Shown: in pieces, positions 1 through 9,188 of the stretch
How positions within the stretch are numbered: position 1 is the first letter of the stretch
Layout of the letters: each line of letters starts with the position of its first letter
NCBI GenBank assembly: GCA_041629655.1
Contig: JBFKMV010000011.1
Span: 1-52,510 of the forward strand
Direction: 5' to 3'
Source of the DNA: JBFKMV01 sp041629655
GTDB lineage: Bacteria; Acidobacteriota; Polarisedimenticolia; Polarisedimenticolales; Polarisedimenticolaceae
DNA length: 52,510 nucleotides
Notes under the pieces: model-generated
Seen by the model: the letters and a program-made list of their open reading frames with translations, nothing else
The model's database searches: none
Told to the model about the DNA's origin: nothing
Made by a program: the position numbers and the translations under genes

Positions 1-454
1 CGTGCGGCAGATCCGCTTCGGAGAGCAGACACGGCTCGACGTCCACGCCCAGCGTCTCCCTCGCGTAGGTCGCCTCCTGGTCGGAGAGCTCCACACCCTT
101 GCCCCGTATCCCGTAGCTATCCTCCAAGGCCTGCAGCAGGAAACCGTAGCCGGTTCCGACGTCGAGGAAGCGGCGCACGCCGGCCAGGTCGACCAGCCTC
201 GAGAGGACGGCGAGGTTGACTCCCGCGTTGACCTTTTGACCCTGAAGCTGGCGGTCACTTCCGAACCCGCTGCGGTAATAGGCGTCCAGGCTATCGGGAC
301 CGAGCGTGCGCCCAGAGTAGATGAAGCCGCAGTCGTCGCATCGGTGAACCGGGATGTCGGGAAAAGCGACGTGGACCCTGGCGGTCGACGACTCGCACAG
401 CGGGCAATGCGGGCGGTCGTGGAGTCGCAGTCTCATCGCGCCGTTTTCGCTCAT
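1..454 (-). CDS. SAM-dependent methyltransferase with N-terminal zinc ribbon (partial, 3' end off window)
   Basis: This gene runs off the left edge; 151 codons are visible from the ATG at 454. The N-terminus carries two Cys pairs, CPLC at residues 17-20 and CDDC at 39-42, which look like a small zinc ribbon. A class I SAM-binding core follows, with motif I DVGTGYG at residues 98-104. This layout is common in sugar or small-molecule methyltransferases of polysaccharide clusters. It lies 84 bp downstream of a second methyltransferase gene on the same strand, probably in one transcript. The methyl acceptor cannot be told from the sequence; a sugar of the nearby polysaccharide is a guess from context. 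Confidence 0.85.
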   Translation of the reverse strand, partial: MSENGAMRLRLHDRPHCPLCESSTARVHVAFPDIPVHRCDDCGFIYSGRTLGPDSLDAYYRSGFGSDRQLQGQKVNAGVNLAVLSRLVDLAGVRRFLDVGTGYGFLLQALEDSYGIRGKGVELSDQEATYARETLGVDVEPCLLSEADLPH

Positions 455-538
455 GGGAGGGCAAGATACGGAAACCCCCAAACCGGTGCAACCTGCGCAC
501 GGGCGCCGCGTCCGACCGGTGCGACAGCAACAGCGGCG

Positions 539-1468
539 TTACCCGCCGGGCTTCTGCCAGATGAAAACGATGCGGCGGGCCAGCAGTTCCTCGTCGGTGT
601 ACGCGTCCAACTCGCCGGCGGCCCGGAGCTCGTCCAAGGAGCTGCGGGCCTGGGGGTCCCGTGTGGGAAGTACCTCGTCCAACACCCCGGGCATCTTGTC
701 CCGAAACGTCTCACGCCACTCCTGGAGGCTCAGCCGGTTCAGGTACGCGCTGGCCTGCACCGTGTGCTGGTGCTCGGGTCGCAGGTGCGCCCAGTAGGGG
801 ATCCCCTCGTGGTGGCCGGCCCCGAGACGCAAGTCGTGGAAGCCGTCGTCGGCGGTGAAGGGGTGCACGCTCTGGAAGGCACACCCGCCGGGCCGCAGGA
901 CCCGCGCCGCCTCGGCCAGCACCGGCCCCGGCTCGGGCAGGTGCTCGAAAACGTCGAAGGAATACACGAAGTCGAGCGACCCGTCGGCGAAGTCCATCCT
1001 GGTGGCGTCCGTCTGCCGCAGCGTGTATCGGGGGAGCTCGCTGACCTCAAGCTGCCTGGCCATCTCCGCCCGGAAACGCGCGTCGACGCCAAGCATCTTG
1101 CGGGCCAGCGTCTTCGTCAGCCGCACCGGCCCGTTGCGGCGGAGCATCGACCAGTAGCCACCGATGTCGAAGCCCATCGGCACGACGTCGAGGTCAATGC
1201 CGACGACGTCGTTCTTCAGCGCAAAGTAGGCGAGGTGTCGGGGGAGTTGGCCGGGGCCGATCTCCAGGGCCTTGAGCCCCTCGATGGTCATGCCCGTGTG
1301 GCGGGCGACGAGGTCCTCAGCCTCCCGCGCGATCTCGAGGACGCCAGCCACGTGGGTCTCCATCTCGCGCAGGGTGTCCATCGATCCCGTAACGAGGTTG
1401 ACGAACAACCTCAGGTGGCGGGAGAAGCCGCGCTCGACGGAGGTGTATGACCGGATTGCCTTGGACAT
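539..1468 (-). CDS. Class I SAM-dependent methyltransferase
   Basis: The 309-residue protein has a methyltransferase fold near its middle. The SAM motif LEIGPG lies around residue 70, an acidic loop follows, and the post-I segment FDVFEHLPEP is followed by a VLRPGG turn typical of the Methyltransf_11 type. About 60 N-terminal residues precede the fold and are helical in character. The ATG at 1468 sits directly after a possible -10 element, so the transcript may have almost no leader. It is transcribed away from gmd and toward the partial methyltransferase at the left edge. The substrate is unknown; O-methylation of a sugar residue is plausible from context. Confidence 0.85.
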   Translation of the reverse strand: MSKAIRSYTSVERGFSRHLRLFVNLVTGSMDTLREMETHVAGVLEIAREAEDLVARHTGMTIEGLKALEIGPGQLPRHLAYFALKNDVVGIDLDVVPMGFDIGGYWSMLRRNGPVRLTKTLARKMLGVDARFRAEMARQLEVSELPRYTLRQTDATRMDFADGSLDFVYSFDVFEHLPEPGPVLAEAARVLRPGGCAFQSVHPFTADDGFHDLRLGAGHHEGIPYWAHLRPEHQHTVQASAYLNRLSLQEWRETFRDKMPGVLDEVLPTRDPQARSSLDELRAAGELDAYTDEELLARRIVFIWQKPGG

Positions 1469-1475
1469 CCAGATC

Positions 1476-1504
1476 AGCGTATCAGCGGGAGTGCGGTGGG
1501 TCGA
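1476..1504 (-). promoter_or_regulatory. Candidate sigma70-type promoter for the methyltransferase pair
   Basis: Reading the minus strand, TCGACC (1504-1499) and TACGCT (1481-1476) are 17 bp apart, and TG lies one base before the -10 (an extended -10). Transcription would start about at 1469, one base before the ATG, which implies a leaderless or nearly leaderless mRNA. The match is moderate. Confidence 0.35.
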
Positions 1505-1870
1505 GCCGCGGACCGCTAGGAATCAAGCGGAGTCGCAGGAGCGCAACGCATCGCAAACTGCTTGCCACGGGACGTCCCGCTCTCCGAGTGATCCACATCC
1601 GGCCAGAACCACCGGGGCCTTCTTGGCGCCAGCAGATGCTCCACCGAATGCGGCGGCTCGCCGGTCTGGCGGCCGTTCTCGAGGCTACCGGCCCGTGGCG
1701 CGTCGGTTCACTTGACCTCGGCGGCACTCGCCACGACCACGCCGCCACCCGAGTGGTGGGCTCGGGCTCTGACCCGCGAAGGCCGACGGCGGGGTTGAGA
1801 TCCGGTCGTCGACTCTGCTGAATAATCCGAGCTTGGGAGGGCAACCGAGCGTACCTAGAGGGGAATCGAT

Positions 1871-1900
1871 TTGACAGCCTCGTCGCCGCTGGCCTAAATT
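1871..1900 (+). promoter_or_regulatory. Sigma70-type promoter of the gmd operon
   Basis: A perfect -35 TTGACA (1871-1876) is followed after 18 bp by TAAATT (1895-1900). Transcription would begin near 1907. The GGAGA at 1918-1922 serves as ribosome binding site for the gmd ATG at 1933. It is the best promoter in the left part of the window and no comparable one was seen before 9127. Confidence 0.6.
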
Positions 1901-1932
1901 GCGACGTATGACATCTCGGAGACAGTAGCGTT

Positions 1933-2982
<1,050 letters not shown>

Positions 2983-2992
2983 TCGGCGCGTC

Positions 2993-3937
2993 ATGAGCCT
3001 GTCCCTGGCCGAAATGCGGATTACCGTCACCGGCGGCGCGGGTTTCCTTGGGCGCCACGTTGTGGAGCGGCTACAGGCCCGGGGCTGCGAGCACGTGACG
3101 GTTCCCCGCAGCTCCGAGTACGACCTCAGGACCGAAGACGGCGTGCGGCGGATGCTCGCGGACGCTCGGCCCGAGGTGGTGATCCACTTGGCGGCAATGG
3201 TAGGTGGGATCGGGGCCAACCGTGCCAACCCCGGCAAGTACCTGTACGACAATCTGGCCATGGGGCTGCAGCTGATCGAGGCCTGCCGCCTCCACGGCAT
3301 CGTGAAGTTCGTCTGCGTTGGCACGATCTGTGCGTATCCGAAGTTCACGCCCGTTCCATTCAAGGAAGAGGACTTGTGGAACGGCTACCCGGAGGAAACC
3401 AACGCGCCGTACGGTTTGGCGAAGAAGATGCTGCTCGTACAGCTGGCCGCCTATCGACAACAGTACGGGTTCAACGGGGTCTATCTGCTGCCGGTAAACC
3501 TCTACGGCCCCGGCGACAACTTCGACCTCGAGTCCTCTCACGTGATCCCGGCGCTGATCCGCAAGTGCGTCGAGGCGAGGAGAAAGGGCCACCGCGAGGT
3601 CAAGTGCTGGGGCACCGGGAACGCGACGCGCGAGTTCCTGTACGTCGAGGACTGCGCCGAGGGGATCGTGCTGGCCACCGAGCGCTGCGAGGATTCTGAC
3701 CCGGTCAACCTGGGCGCGGGCCGCGAGATCTCGATCCGCGAGTTGGCCGAGCTGGTCGCCCGCATCACCCGTTTTGAGGGCACACTGGCCTGGGACACCT
3801 CGAAGCCGGACGGGCAACCGCGACGTTGTCTCGACACGTCTCGAGCGCGCGAGCGCTTTGGTTTCGTGGCGCGTACGCCCTTGGAGCGGGGGATTCGCCG
3901 CACGGTGGAATGGTACGAGCGGCACGGCCCCGCGTGA
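2993..3937 (+). CDS. fcl: GDP-L-fucose synthase (epimerase/reductase)
   Basis: This enzyme acts on the Gmd product: it epimerises C3 and C5 and reduces C4 with NADPH to give GDP-L-fucose. The 314-residue protein has GGAGFLG near its start, the active-site segment with VGTICAYP, and a catalytic Tyr140/Lys144 pair in YGLAK preceded by TNAPYG, all typical of Fcl/WcaG. The ATG at 3014 is an alternative start that would trim seven residues and put the Rossmann strand directly at the N-terminus. It lies 10 bp behind gmd, so both steps are made from one transcript. Confidence 0.95.
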   Translation: MSLSLAEMRITVTGGAGFLGRHVVERLQARGCEHVTVPRSSEYDLRTEDGVRRMLADARPEVVIHLAAMVGGIGANRANPGKYLYDNLAMGLQLIEACRLHGIVKFVCVGTICAYPKFTPVPFKEEDLWNGYPEETNAPYGLAKKMLLVQLAAYRQQYGFNGVYLLPVNLYGPGDNFDLESSHVIPALIRKCVEARRKGHREVKCWGTGNATREFLYVEDCAEGIVLATERCEDSDPVNLGAGREISIRELAELVARITRFEGTLAWDTSKPDGQPRRCLDTSRARERFGFVARTPLERGIRRTVEWYERHGPA

Positions 3938-3995
3938 CTGGGGGGCGACGCCCGCGCGTCGGCGCCTGTCCGCCAAGGGACTTGAGACAGGCGAG

Positions 3996-4703
3996 ATGAC
4001 CCGAGGTGTGGTCTCGATGAATCATGCTGTCGCGGATCGGCTGGAGCGTTTGCTCGTCCGGGTTCCGGCGGCGATGATGCCTGCGAGCCTGGCGAATGGA
4101 CTTGCGAGGGCAATCGCACCGGGGTTGTCCGTGCTTCTGGGTCTCGAGACAAGAGGTGTGGAACGGCGGCTGCGTGGCTTGCTCTGGGCGATTCGTCACC
4201 ATGTCGGGGGGCTGCGGATCGGGCGCAGCGTCAGTTTGTTCCCACGGCACAGTGTCTCGATTGGCATGGCGGTCGGTCTAGGTGCGGGCGTGGTCCTCGA
4301 CGCGAGCGGTCCCCACGGAAAGATAACAATCGGGGATCGTACCCACGTCGATCGCAATTCGGTTCTGTACGGGCAGGGGGGGATTCGCATCGGCCGTGGG
4401 TGCGCGATCGCGGCCGGCGTCCTCGTGTACAGCCAGAGCAACCGTTTCGACGTCGCGCCCGACCTGCCGATCCTGGAACAGGGCACGCGGTACGCCGAGG
4501 TGGTCATCGGCGACGACGTGTGGATTGGGGCCGGCGCCATCGTGCTGCCCGGCGCAACCATCGGCGACCACGCAGTGGTCGCGGCGGGCGCGGTGGTGCG
4601 CGGAGCGGTGGAGCCGTGGAAGATCGTCGCCGGGGTCCCGGCCCGAGTCATCAACGATCGCCGGTGCCGTGCCCTGAGCCCGGACAGTGAGCCCGCTGGG
4701 TAG
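3996..4703 (+). CDS. Hexapeptide-repeat acyltransferase (sugar O-acetyltransferase type)
   Basis: The C-terminal two thirds of this 235-residue protein is a left-handed beta-helix. Repeats such as IGRGCAIAAG, IGDDVWIGAGAIVLPG and IGDHAVVAAGAVV end in the usual AGVPARVI tail of CoA-dependent O-acetyltransferases from polysaccharide loci. A helical N-terminus of about 70 residues precedes it. Family members usually carry a His in the segment corresponding to YSQSNRFD; here that place reads S-N, so the catalytic His may be missing. The start is uncertain: ATG 3996 is used here, and ATG 4017, with GAGG ten bases upstream, is equally possible. The likely role is acetylation of the fucose-containing glycan. 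Confidence 0.82.
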   Translation: MTRGVVSMNHAVADRLERLLVRVPAAMMPASLANGLARAIAPGLSVLLGLETRGVERRLRGLLWAIRHHVGGLRIGRSVSLFPRHSVSIGMAVGLGAGVVLDASGPHGKITIGDRTHVDRNSVLYGQGGIRIGRGCAIAAGVLVYSQSNRFDVAPDLPILEQGTRYAEVVIGDDVWIGAGAIVLPGATIGDHAVVAAGAVVRGAVEPWKIVAGVPARVINDRRCRALSPDSEPAG

Positions 4704-4720
4704 CCCGACGGGGCAAGGGT

Positions 4721-6592
4721 GTGGGAGTGACGGTAGCGAAGATCATCGGCGGCCGCCGCGCCTGGATCGTCGCGTCGCTGCTGGGCCTGACGGCCGGATC
4801 GCCAGCCGCTGCCATGACGCTAGCGCAGGATGGCAGGGCCACGGCCGTGATTGTCTTAGGGCCCTCCGAGGTTCCGGCCGAGAGGACCGCGGCCCGGGAA
4901 CTGGCGCATTACCTGTCGGCGATCACGGGCGGCGAGTTTCCGGTGCTGGACCCCGAGGACCCGCGGCCTTCCGGGCCGACCCTCTGGGTCGGAGCCACGG
5001 CGTTCGCGCGGCACCACGACATCCGGCCAGAGGCTATGGGACCGGAGCATTGGATCGTCCGCAGCGTCGGCGGCGATCTGGTCCTTGCGGGCGGGCGGCC
5101 GCGCGGAACGCTGTATGCCGTTTACGTCTATCTCGAACGCTATCTGGGCGTGCGCTGGTGGACGCCGTTCGAGGAGCACGTTCCTTGGCGGCCGACGCTG
5201 AGTCACCGGACGATCGACGACGAGGGCGAGCCGGCCTTTCGGTACCGCGACGTCAGCGGCGTGGTCGGTCATCCGGTCTTCCTGGCGCGCCACCGAATCA
5301 ACGGAGCGATGGGCCGCATCCCGTGGGATTTCGGCGGGGGAGTCGACTACGGCCCGCCCTCGGGGGTGCACAACTTCTACCGCTACGTTCCTCCTTCGCA
5401 ATACTTCGAGCAGCACCCGGAGTATTTCTCGGAAATCGACGGGCGACGCACGACCGAAAACGCGCAGCTTTGCCTGACGAACGAAGACGTCCAACGCATC
5501 GTCGTCGCCCGCCTCGCGGAGTACATCCACCAAGCAGAACGGGAGAGCGCTGCGAGCCGCACCCCACCGGCCCGCCTGTTCGCTATCTCGCAAAACGACT
5601 GGGGCGGCCCATGCCAGTGCGCGCGATGCCGCGATGCCGTCGCCGAGACCGGAAGTCAGTCGGGCGTGGTGATCCGGTTTCTCAACGGTGTGGCGGATCT
5701 CATCCACGACGACTTTCCTGAAATCGAACTCGACACCCTGGCCTATCACTACACGCTCGATCCGCCGGTCGGCGCGCTGCCGCGCGACAATCTCGTCGTA
5801 CGCCTCTCCGGGCTCCAGTATCGAGACTACTCGAAAGGCATCCAGGCCCCGGAGAACACACGCTACCGCGAAGCCGTCGAGACCTGGGCCGTTCGAGCCC
5901 CGAAGCTCAGGATCTGGGACTACACCGTGACTTTCGGTATGGCCGACCTGCCGCTGCCCAACGTCACTTACCTCGCCGATGATCTCCGCTTCTACCTGGA
6001 TCTCGGCATCGACGGGCTGTTCGTGCAGCACGAGCATCCGATCACCGCCGATCTGCGGGACCTGAAGCTGTGGATGCTGATGAAGCTCCTCGAGGATCCC
6101 CGGCGCGACGAGTCTGCTTTGCTGCGGGAGTTCACCGATGGCTACTACGGGCGCGCCGGGCGCTGGGTGAGGCGCTACGTCCGCCTGCTGGACCGCGTCG
6201 CGGCGAGACGCCCCACCGTCATTCGTTTTCGAGCAGCGCCACCCGAGTACGGCTACATTGACTCCGCGTTCCTGAAGCGGGGGAATCGTCTGTTCGAGAG
6301 GGCCCGCCGGACGGTGGTGGACGATCCGATCCTGAGTCGACGTGTCCGCCACGCGCAACTGTCGTTCGATACCGCAACGCTATTTCGCTGGTGCGACCTG
6401 GTGGGCCAACTGGCCAGCGGCCACGGTGCCCTGGACCTTGAATCGGTCGCGGAGCGGTACCGGCGGACCCTGCACGAGCAGATCGATTTGCGCGAGTCGG
6501 CGGCGAGCCGGCAGTCGAGCAAGCAGGAGGTGGATCGGCAACTCGAACTGCTGCTGTCTCTCGCGCGGGGCGAGAAGACCCTGGTCTACTGA
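4721..6592 (+). CDS. Secreted DUF4838 protein, putative glycoside hydrolase
   Basis: The 623-residue protein opens with a Sec-type signal peptide: a basic stretch, a hydrophobic core WIVASLLGLTAG, and an AAA-type cleavage region near residue 31. An alpha/beta domain like the N-terminal domain of GH20-type enzymes follows, with a TLYAVYVYLERYLGVRWW segment. The DUF4838 core carries the hallmark SQNDWGGPCQCARC (Ser290 to Cys303; Cys298, 300 and 303). DUF4838 includes family GH163, whose studied members are endo-beta-N-acetylglucosaminidases. The substrate here is unknown. Its place between an acyltransferase and a glycosyltransferase suggests it trims or cuts the polysaccharide in the periplasm or outside. 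The start is GTG at 4721 (GTG 4727 is possible). Confidence 0.85.
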   Translation: MGVTVAKIIGGRRAWIVASLLGLTAGSPAAAMTLAQDGRATAVIVLGPSEVPAERTAARELAHYLSAITGGEFPVLDPEDPRPSGPTLWVGATAFARHHDIRPEAMGPEHWIVRSVGGDLVLAGGRPRGTLYAVYVYLERYLGVRWWTPFEEHVPWRPTLSHRTIDDEGEPAFRYRDVSGVVGHPVFLARHRINGAMGRIPWDFGGGVDYGPPSGVHNFYRYVPPSQYFEQHPEYFSEIDGRRTTENAQLCLTNEDVQRIVVARLAEYIHQAERESAASRTPPARLFAISQNDWGGPCQCARCRDAVAETGSQSGVVIRFLNGVADLIHDDFPEIELDTLAYHYTLDPPVGALPRDNLVVRLSGLQYRDYSKGIQAPENTRYREAVETWAVRAPKLRIWDYTVTFGMADLPLPNVTYLADDLRFYLDLGIDGLFVQHEHPITADLRDLKLWMLMKLLEDPRRDESALLREFTDGYYGRAGRWVRRYVRLLDRVAARRPTVIRFRAAPPEYGYIDSAFLKRGNRLFERARRTVVDDPILSRRVRHAQLSFDTATLFRWCDLVGQLASGHGALDLESVAERYRRTLHEQIDLRESAASRQSSKQEVDRQLELLLSLARGEKTLVY

Positions 6593-6608
6593 GCAAGCCG
6601 AGCGACCT

Positions 6609-7829
6609 GTGAGCGACGAAACCGTAAGCCATCGGACGCACCGCGTGGCCGTTATCGCGCTGCACCCGATCCAGTACCAGGCAGGGTTGTGGCGCGAGAT
6701 GGCTAGCCAGCCGAAGCTGGACGTCCGCGTGCTGTACCTGGACTCGATCGGCGTCGATGGCTCGATTGAGCCGGTGACCGGACGCCCAGTGAAATGGGAC
6801 GTGCCGCTCCTGGAAGGCTATTCCCACGAGTTCGTGCCGAACTGGTCCCCTTGGGTGTGGACCGCGCTTGTCCACCGGGTGAATCCGCGGCTGTTGTCGC
6901 TGATCTGGCGTGGCGGATACTCGGCGATCGTTGTGCACGGCTACGTGACACTGAGCAATTGGCTGGCCCTCGCGGCGGCGCGGGTCCGGGGAACACGGGT
7001 CGTATTCCGCGGCGAGGGTACGCTGCTCGGTCCGCGATCGACTCGTCGCACGCCCGGCAAGGCTTTCGCCCGGATGTTCAGCGCGTTGTTCCTCAAGGCC
7101 TGCGACGCGATCGCCTACAGCTGCGAGGACAACCGGCAGTACCTGCTGTCACGAGGCGCCCCGGCGGAGCGTCTGTTTCCGATGCCCTGCGCGGTCGATA
7201 ACCGGCTGCTGGCGGAGTTGGCGGAATCGGCCTCCGACCCGGCGAACTTCCGCGCGCACCACGGCATCCCGCCCTCGGCTGTGGTCGTGATCTCGGTGGG
7301 TCAGTTGATCGAGCGGAAGCGGATGCAGGATGCAATCGAGGCGCTGGCTGCGCCTCCGCTGCGCGGGCTGCCCGAGGTGCACTTGGTCATCATCGGGAAC
7401 GGACCCGAGCGCGAACGGCTCGAGGCTCAGGCCCGCGCCCTCGGTCTCGAAGGCCGCGTGCACTTGCTGGGCTTTCTGGGGCAGCGGCCGCTGGTCGAGG
7501 CGCTCCTGGCGTCGGACCTGTTCGTGATCGGCTCGTCGGAGGACCCGTCTCCGAAAGCGCTCAGCGAAGCGCTCTTCCTCGGCCTCCCCGCCATCTGCTC
7601 GGACCGCGTCGGCACCTGTCCGGAATTGGTCGAGCACGGGAGAAACGGCTTCAGTTTCCCCTGCGGCAACCTTATGCAACTGGCCTCGCGAATCGCGGAA
7701 CTGGTCCCGCATCGCGAGCGACGCCGCGAGATGGGCAAGGAGTCGCGACGGATCGCGAAGCAGAACGATTTCGCCGCGGGGGTCGAGGCGATGGTGCGCA
7801 AGCTGGACGAACTCGAGGGTCGCAGGTGA
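6609..7829 (+). CDS. GT4-family glycosyltransferase
   Basis: The 406-residue protein has two Rossmann domains of the GT-B fold. The N-terminal half begins with RVAVIALHPIQYQAGLWREM. The C-terminal donor-binding domain shows SVGQLIERKRMQDAI, VIIGNGPERERLEAQARALGL and the nucleotide-sugar-binding stretch DPSPKALSEAL, in which Asp takes the place of the first Glu of the usual E-x7-E motif. It presumably transfers one sugar to the lipid-linked repeat unit at the cytoplasmic face of the inner membrane. The start is the GTG at 6609; frames further upstream overlap the preceding gene and show no conserved residues. It is the only clear glycosyltransferase of the locus besides the initiating enzyme. 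Confidence 0.92.
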   Translation: MSDETVSHRTHRVAVIALHPIQYQAGLWREMASQPKLDVRVLYLDSIGVDGSIEPVTGRPVKWDVPLLEGYSHEFVPNWSPWVWTALVHRVNPRLLSLIWRGGYSAIVVHGYVTLSNWLALAAARVRGTRVVFRGEGTLLGPRSTRRTPGKAFARMFSALFLKACDAIAYSCEDNRQYLLSRGAPAERLFPMPCAVDNRLLAELAESASDPANFRAHHGIPPSAVVVISVGQLIERKRMQDAIEALAAPPLRGLPEVHLVIIGNGPERERLEAQARALGLEGRVHLLGFLGQRPLVEALLASDLFVIGSSEDPSPKALSEALFLGLPAICSDRVGTCPELVEHGRNGFSFPCGNLMQLASRIAELVPHRERRREMGKESRRIAKQNDFAAGVEAMVRKLDELEGRR

Positions 7830-9127
7830 TCGAATGTCCGTGCAAGGTCGTGTTCCAGACTCACGGACCGGGATTTCATTTCCTGGGCTACTACGATGTA
7901 AGCCCGTTGAATCGGGCCGGTTCCCGCCTGTTGACGCATCACGGAGTCTTCGAGTCCAGACGGATGCCCCGGGCGGGTGACGTCGTACAAGTCGGATATT
8001 GGTCGATCGACGAGCGTCGTTACCACCCCGTTGCGGAGACGGGTGCGTTCAACTGGCAGCAGGGTGCTCGCCTGCAATGGCTGCCGCCGGACTTCGATTC
8101 GCGGATCATCTTCAACGCGTCCGAATCCGGACGCTTCGTGTCCCGGATCCTCGACCTGGGCGATGGCTCGACCAGGACGCTGCCACATCCCGTCTACACG
8201 GTCCATCCGGCCGGCCGGTCCGCGATCTGCGTCAACTTCCCACGATTGATGTTCACTCATCCTGGCTACGCGTATGCAGGTGACCTCGATCCCCGTTGGG
8301 GCGGCTCGCTACCCGACGGGGACGGGCTGTTCCGCATCGATCTCGAGACCGGCGATAGTAGTCTTGTCGTCGCAACGAAAGACCTGAAGCGCTTTCGGCC
8401 CGTGGCCTCGATGGACGGAGCGACCCATTATTTGGACCACGCGATGTTCAGCCCGGGCGGCCACCGGTTCTGTTTCCTGCATCGCTGGGACCTTCCGGAT
8501 GGCGGTATGTACACGCGACTGTTCACCGCAGACGAGTGGGGTCGCGGCGTTCGTTGTCTGCTGGACAGCGGGCGGGTGACCCACACGGGTTGGCGCGGAG
8601 ACCGGGAACTTGTCGCGTGGGGGAGGGTTCCCTCGCCGGTGGCCAGCCTCCGCCGCAGCCGCTGGATCTCGCGCTACTTGCTGCGGCCGCTGCTGCCGCT
8701 TTACCACCGGGTGGCCGGCGCTCGCGGCTTGCTACGGTCCACGCTGATCGGTGACTCTTATCTGCTGATCGAAGAGTCCACCGGACGCAGCCGGCGGCTG
8801 GCGCCCGGGGTCCGTTTCGCCGATGACGGGCATCCCTCGTGGCACCCGCACGATCGCCGCTGGATGCTGACCGATACGTACGAGGACGCCGAGTTCCAGC
8901 GCGATCTCCTGTTGTACGACCACGATCGACAACTGCTGCTGCGTGTGGGACGTTTCGCATCGGACCCGGCAACGTGCAGCACGGGCTTCCGCTGCGATCT
9001 CCACCCACGCTGGGTATCCAACGGCCGCTACGTGTGCATCGACTCCACTCACGCTAACGGGGAGCGTCAGGTCTACCTGATCGATGTCTCGCCGGCTATC
9101 ACGTCCGAGGCCCGGTCCTGGCCGTAG
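7826..9127 (+). CDS. Unrecognised propeller-like protein of polysaccharide locus
   Basis: I cannot assign this 433-residue protein to a characterised family. It begins with a conserved-looking segment (FQTHGPGFHFLGYYDVSP) and holds repeated blade-like blocks. These include HPSWHPHDRRWMLTDTY and, at the end, HPRWVSNGRYVCIDSTH followed by VYLIDV, resembling TolB or oligogalacturonate-lyase type beta-propellers. There is no signal peptide or membrane segment. Its GTG start overlaps the stop of the glycosyltransferase by 4 bp, so the two are translationally coupled and probably act together. Possible roles are a glycan-binding partner of the transferase or a lyase-like enzyme; neither is proved by the sequence. 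Confidence 0.75.
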   Translation: MIECPCKVVFQTHGPGFHFLGYYDVSPLNRAGSRLLTHHGVFESRRMPRAGDVVQVGYWSIDERRYHPVAETGAFNWQQGARLQWLPPDFDSRIIFNASESGRFVSRILDLGDGSTRTLPHPVYTVHPAGRSAICVNFPRLMFTHPGYAYAGDLDPRWGGSLPDGDGLFRIDLETGDSSLVVATKDLKRFRPVASMDGATHYLDHAMFSPGGHRFCFLHRWDLPDGGMYTRLFTADEWGRGVRCLLDSGRVTHTGWRGDRELVAWGRVPSPVASLRRSRWISRYLLRPLLPLYHRVAGARGLLRSTLIGDSYLLIEESTGRSRRLAPGVRFADDGHPSWHPHDRRWMLTDTYEDAEFQRDLLLYDHDRQLLLRVGRFASDPATCSTGFRCDLHPRWVSNGRYVCIDSTHANGERQVYLIDVSPAITSEARSWP

Positions 9128-9188
9128 GCTGGTCGTCGGCGGGTTTGGTATGGCGAATGGGCTGCGAGCAGGCTCCAGCCGACCCGAC

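Larger units (their letters stand above)
1469..1932. other. Divergent intergenic region between methyltransferase and gmd operons
   Basis: I see no convincing gene in these 464 bases. Open frames on both strands have no recognisable domain. The stretch holds a 10-bp palindrome GGGACGTCCC near 1573. Candidate promoters sit at both ends: one on the minus strand at 1476-1504 and one on the plus strand at 1871-1900. The middle could be a decayed gene, but nothing supports this directly. Confidence 0.6.

Noticed and set aside
2..1450. A 482-codon open frame on the plus strand opposite the methyltransferases
   Set aside because: It has no recognisable domain and an Arg/Val/Gly-rich composition typical of the antisense of GC-rich genes; the minus-strand frames show clear methyltransferase motifs.
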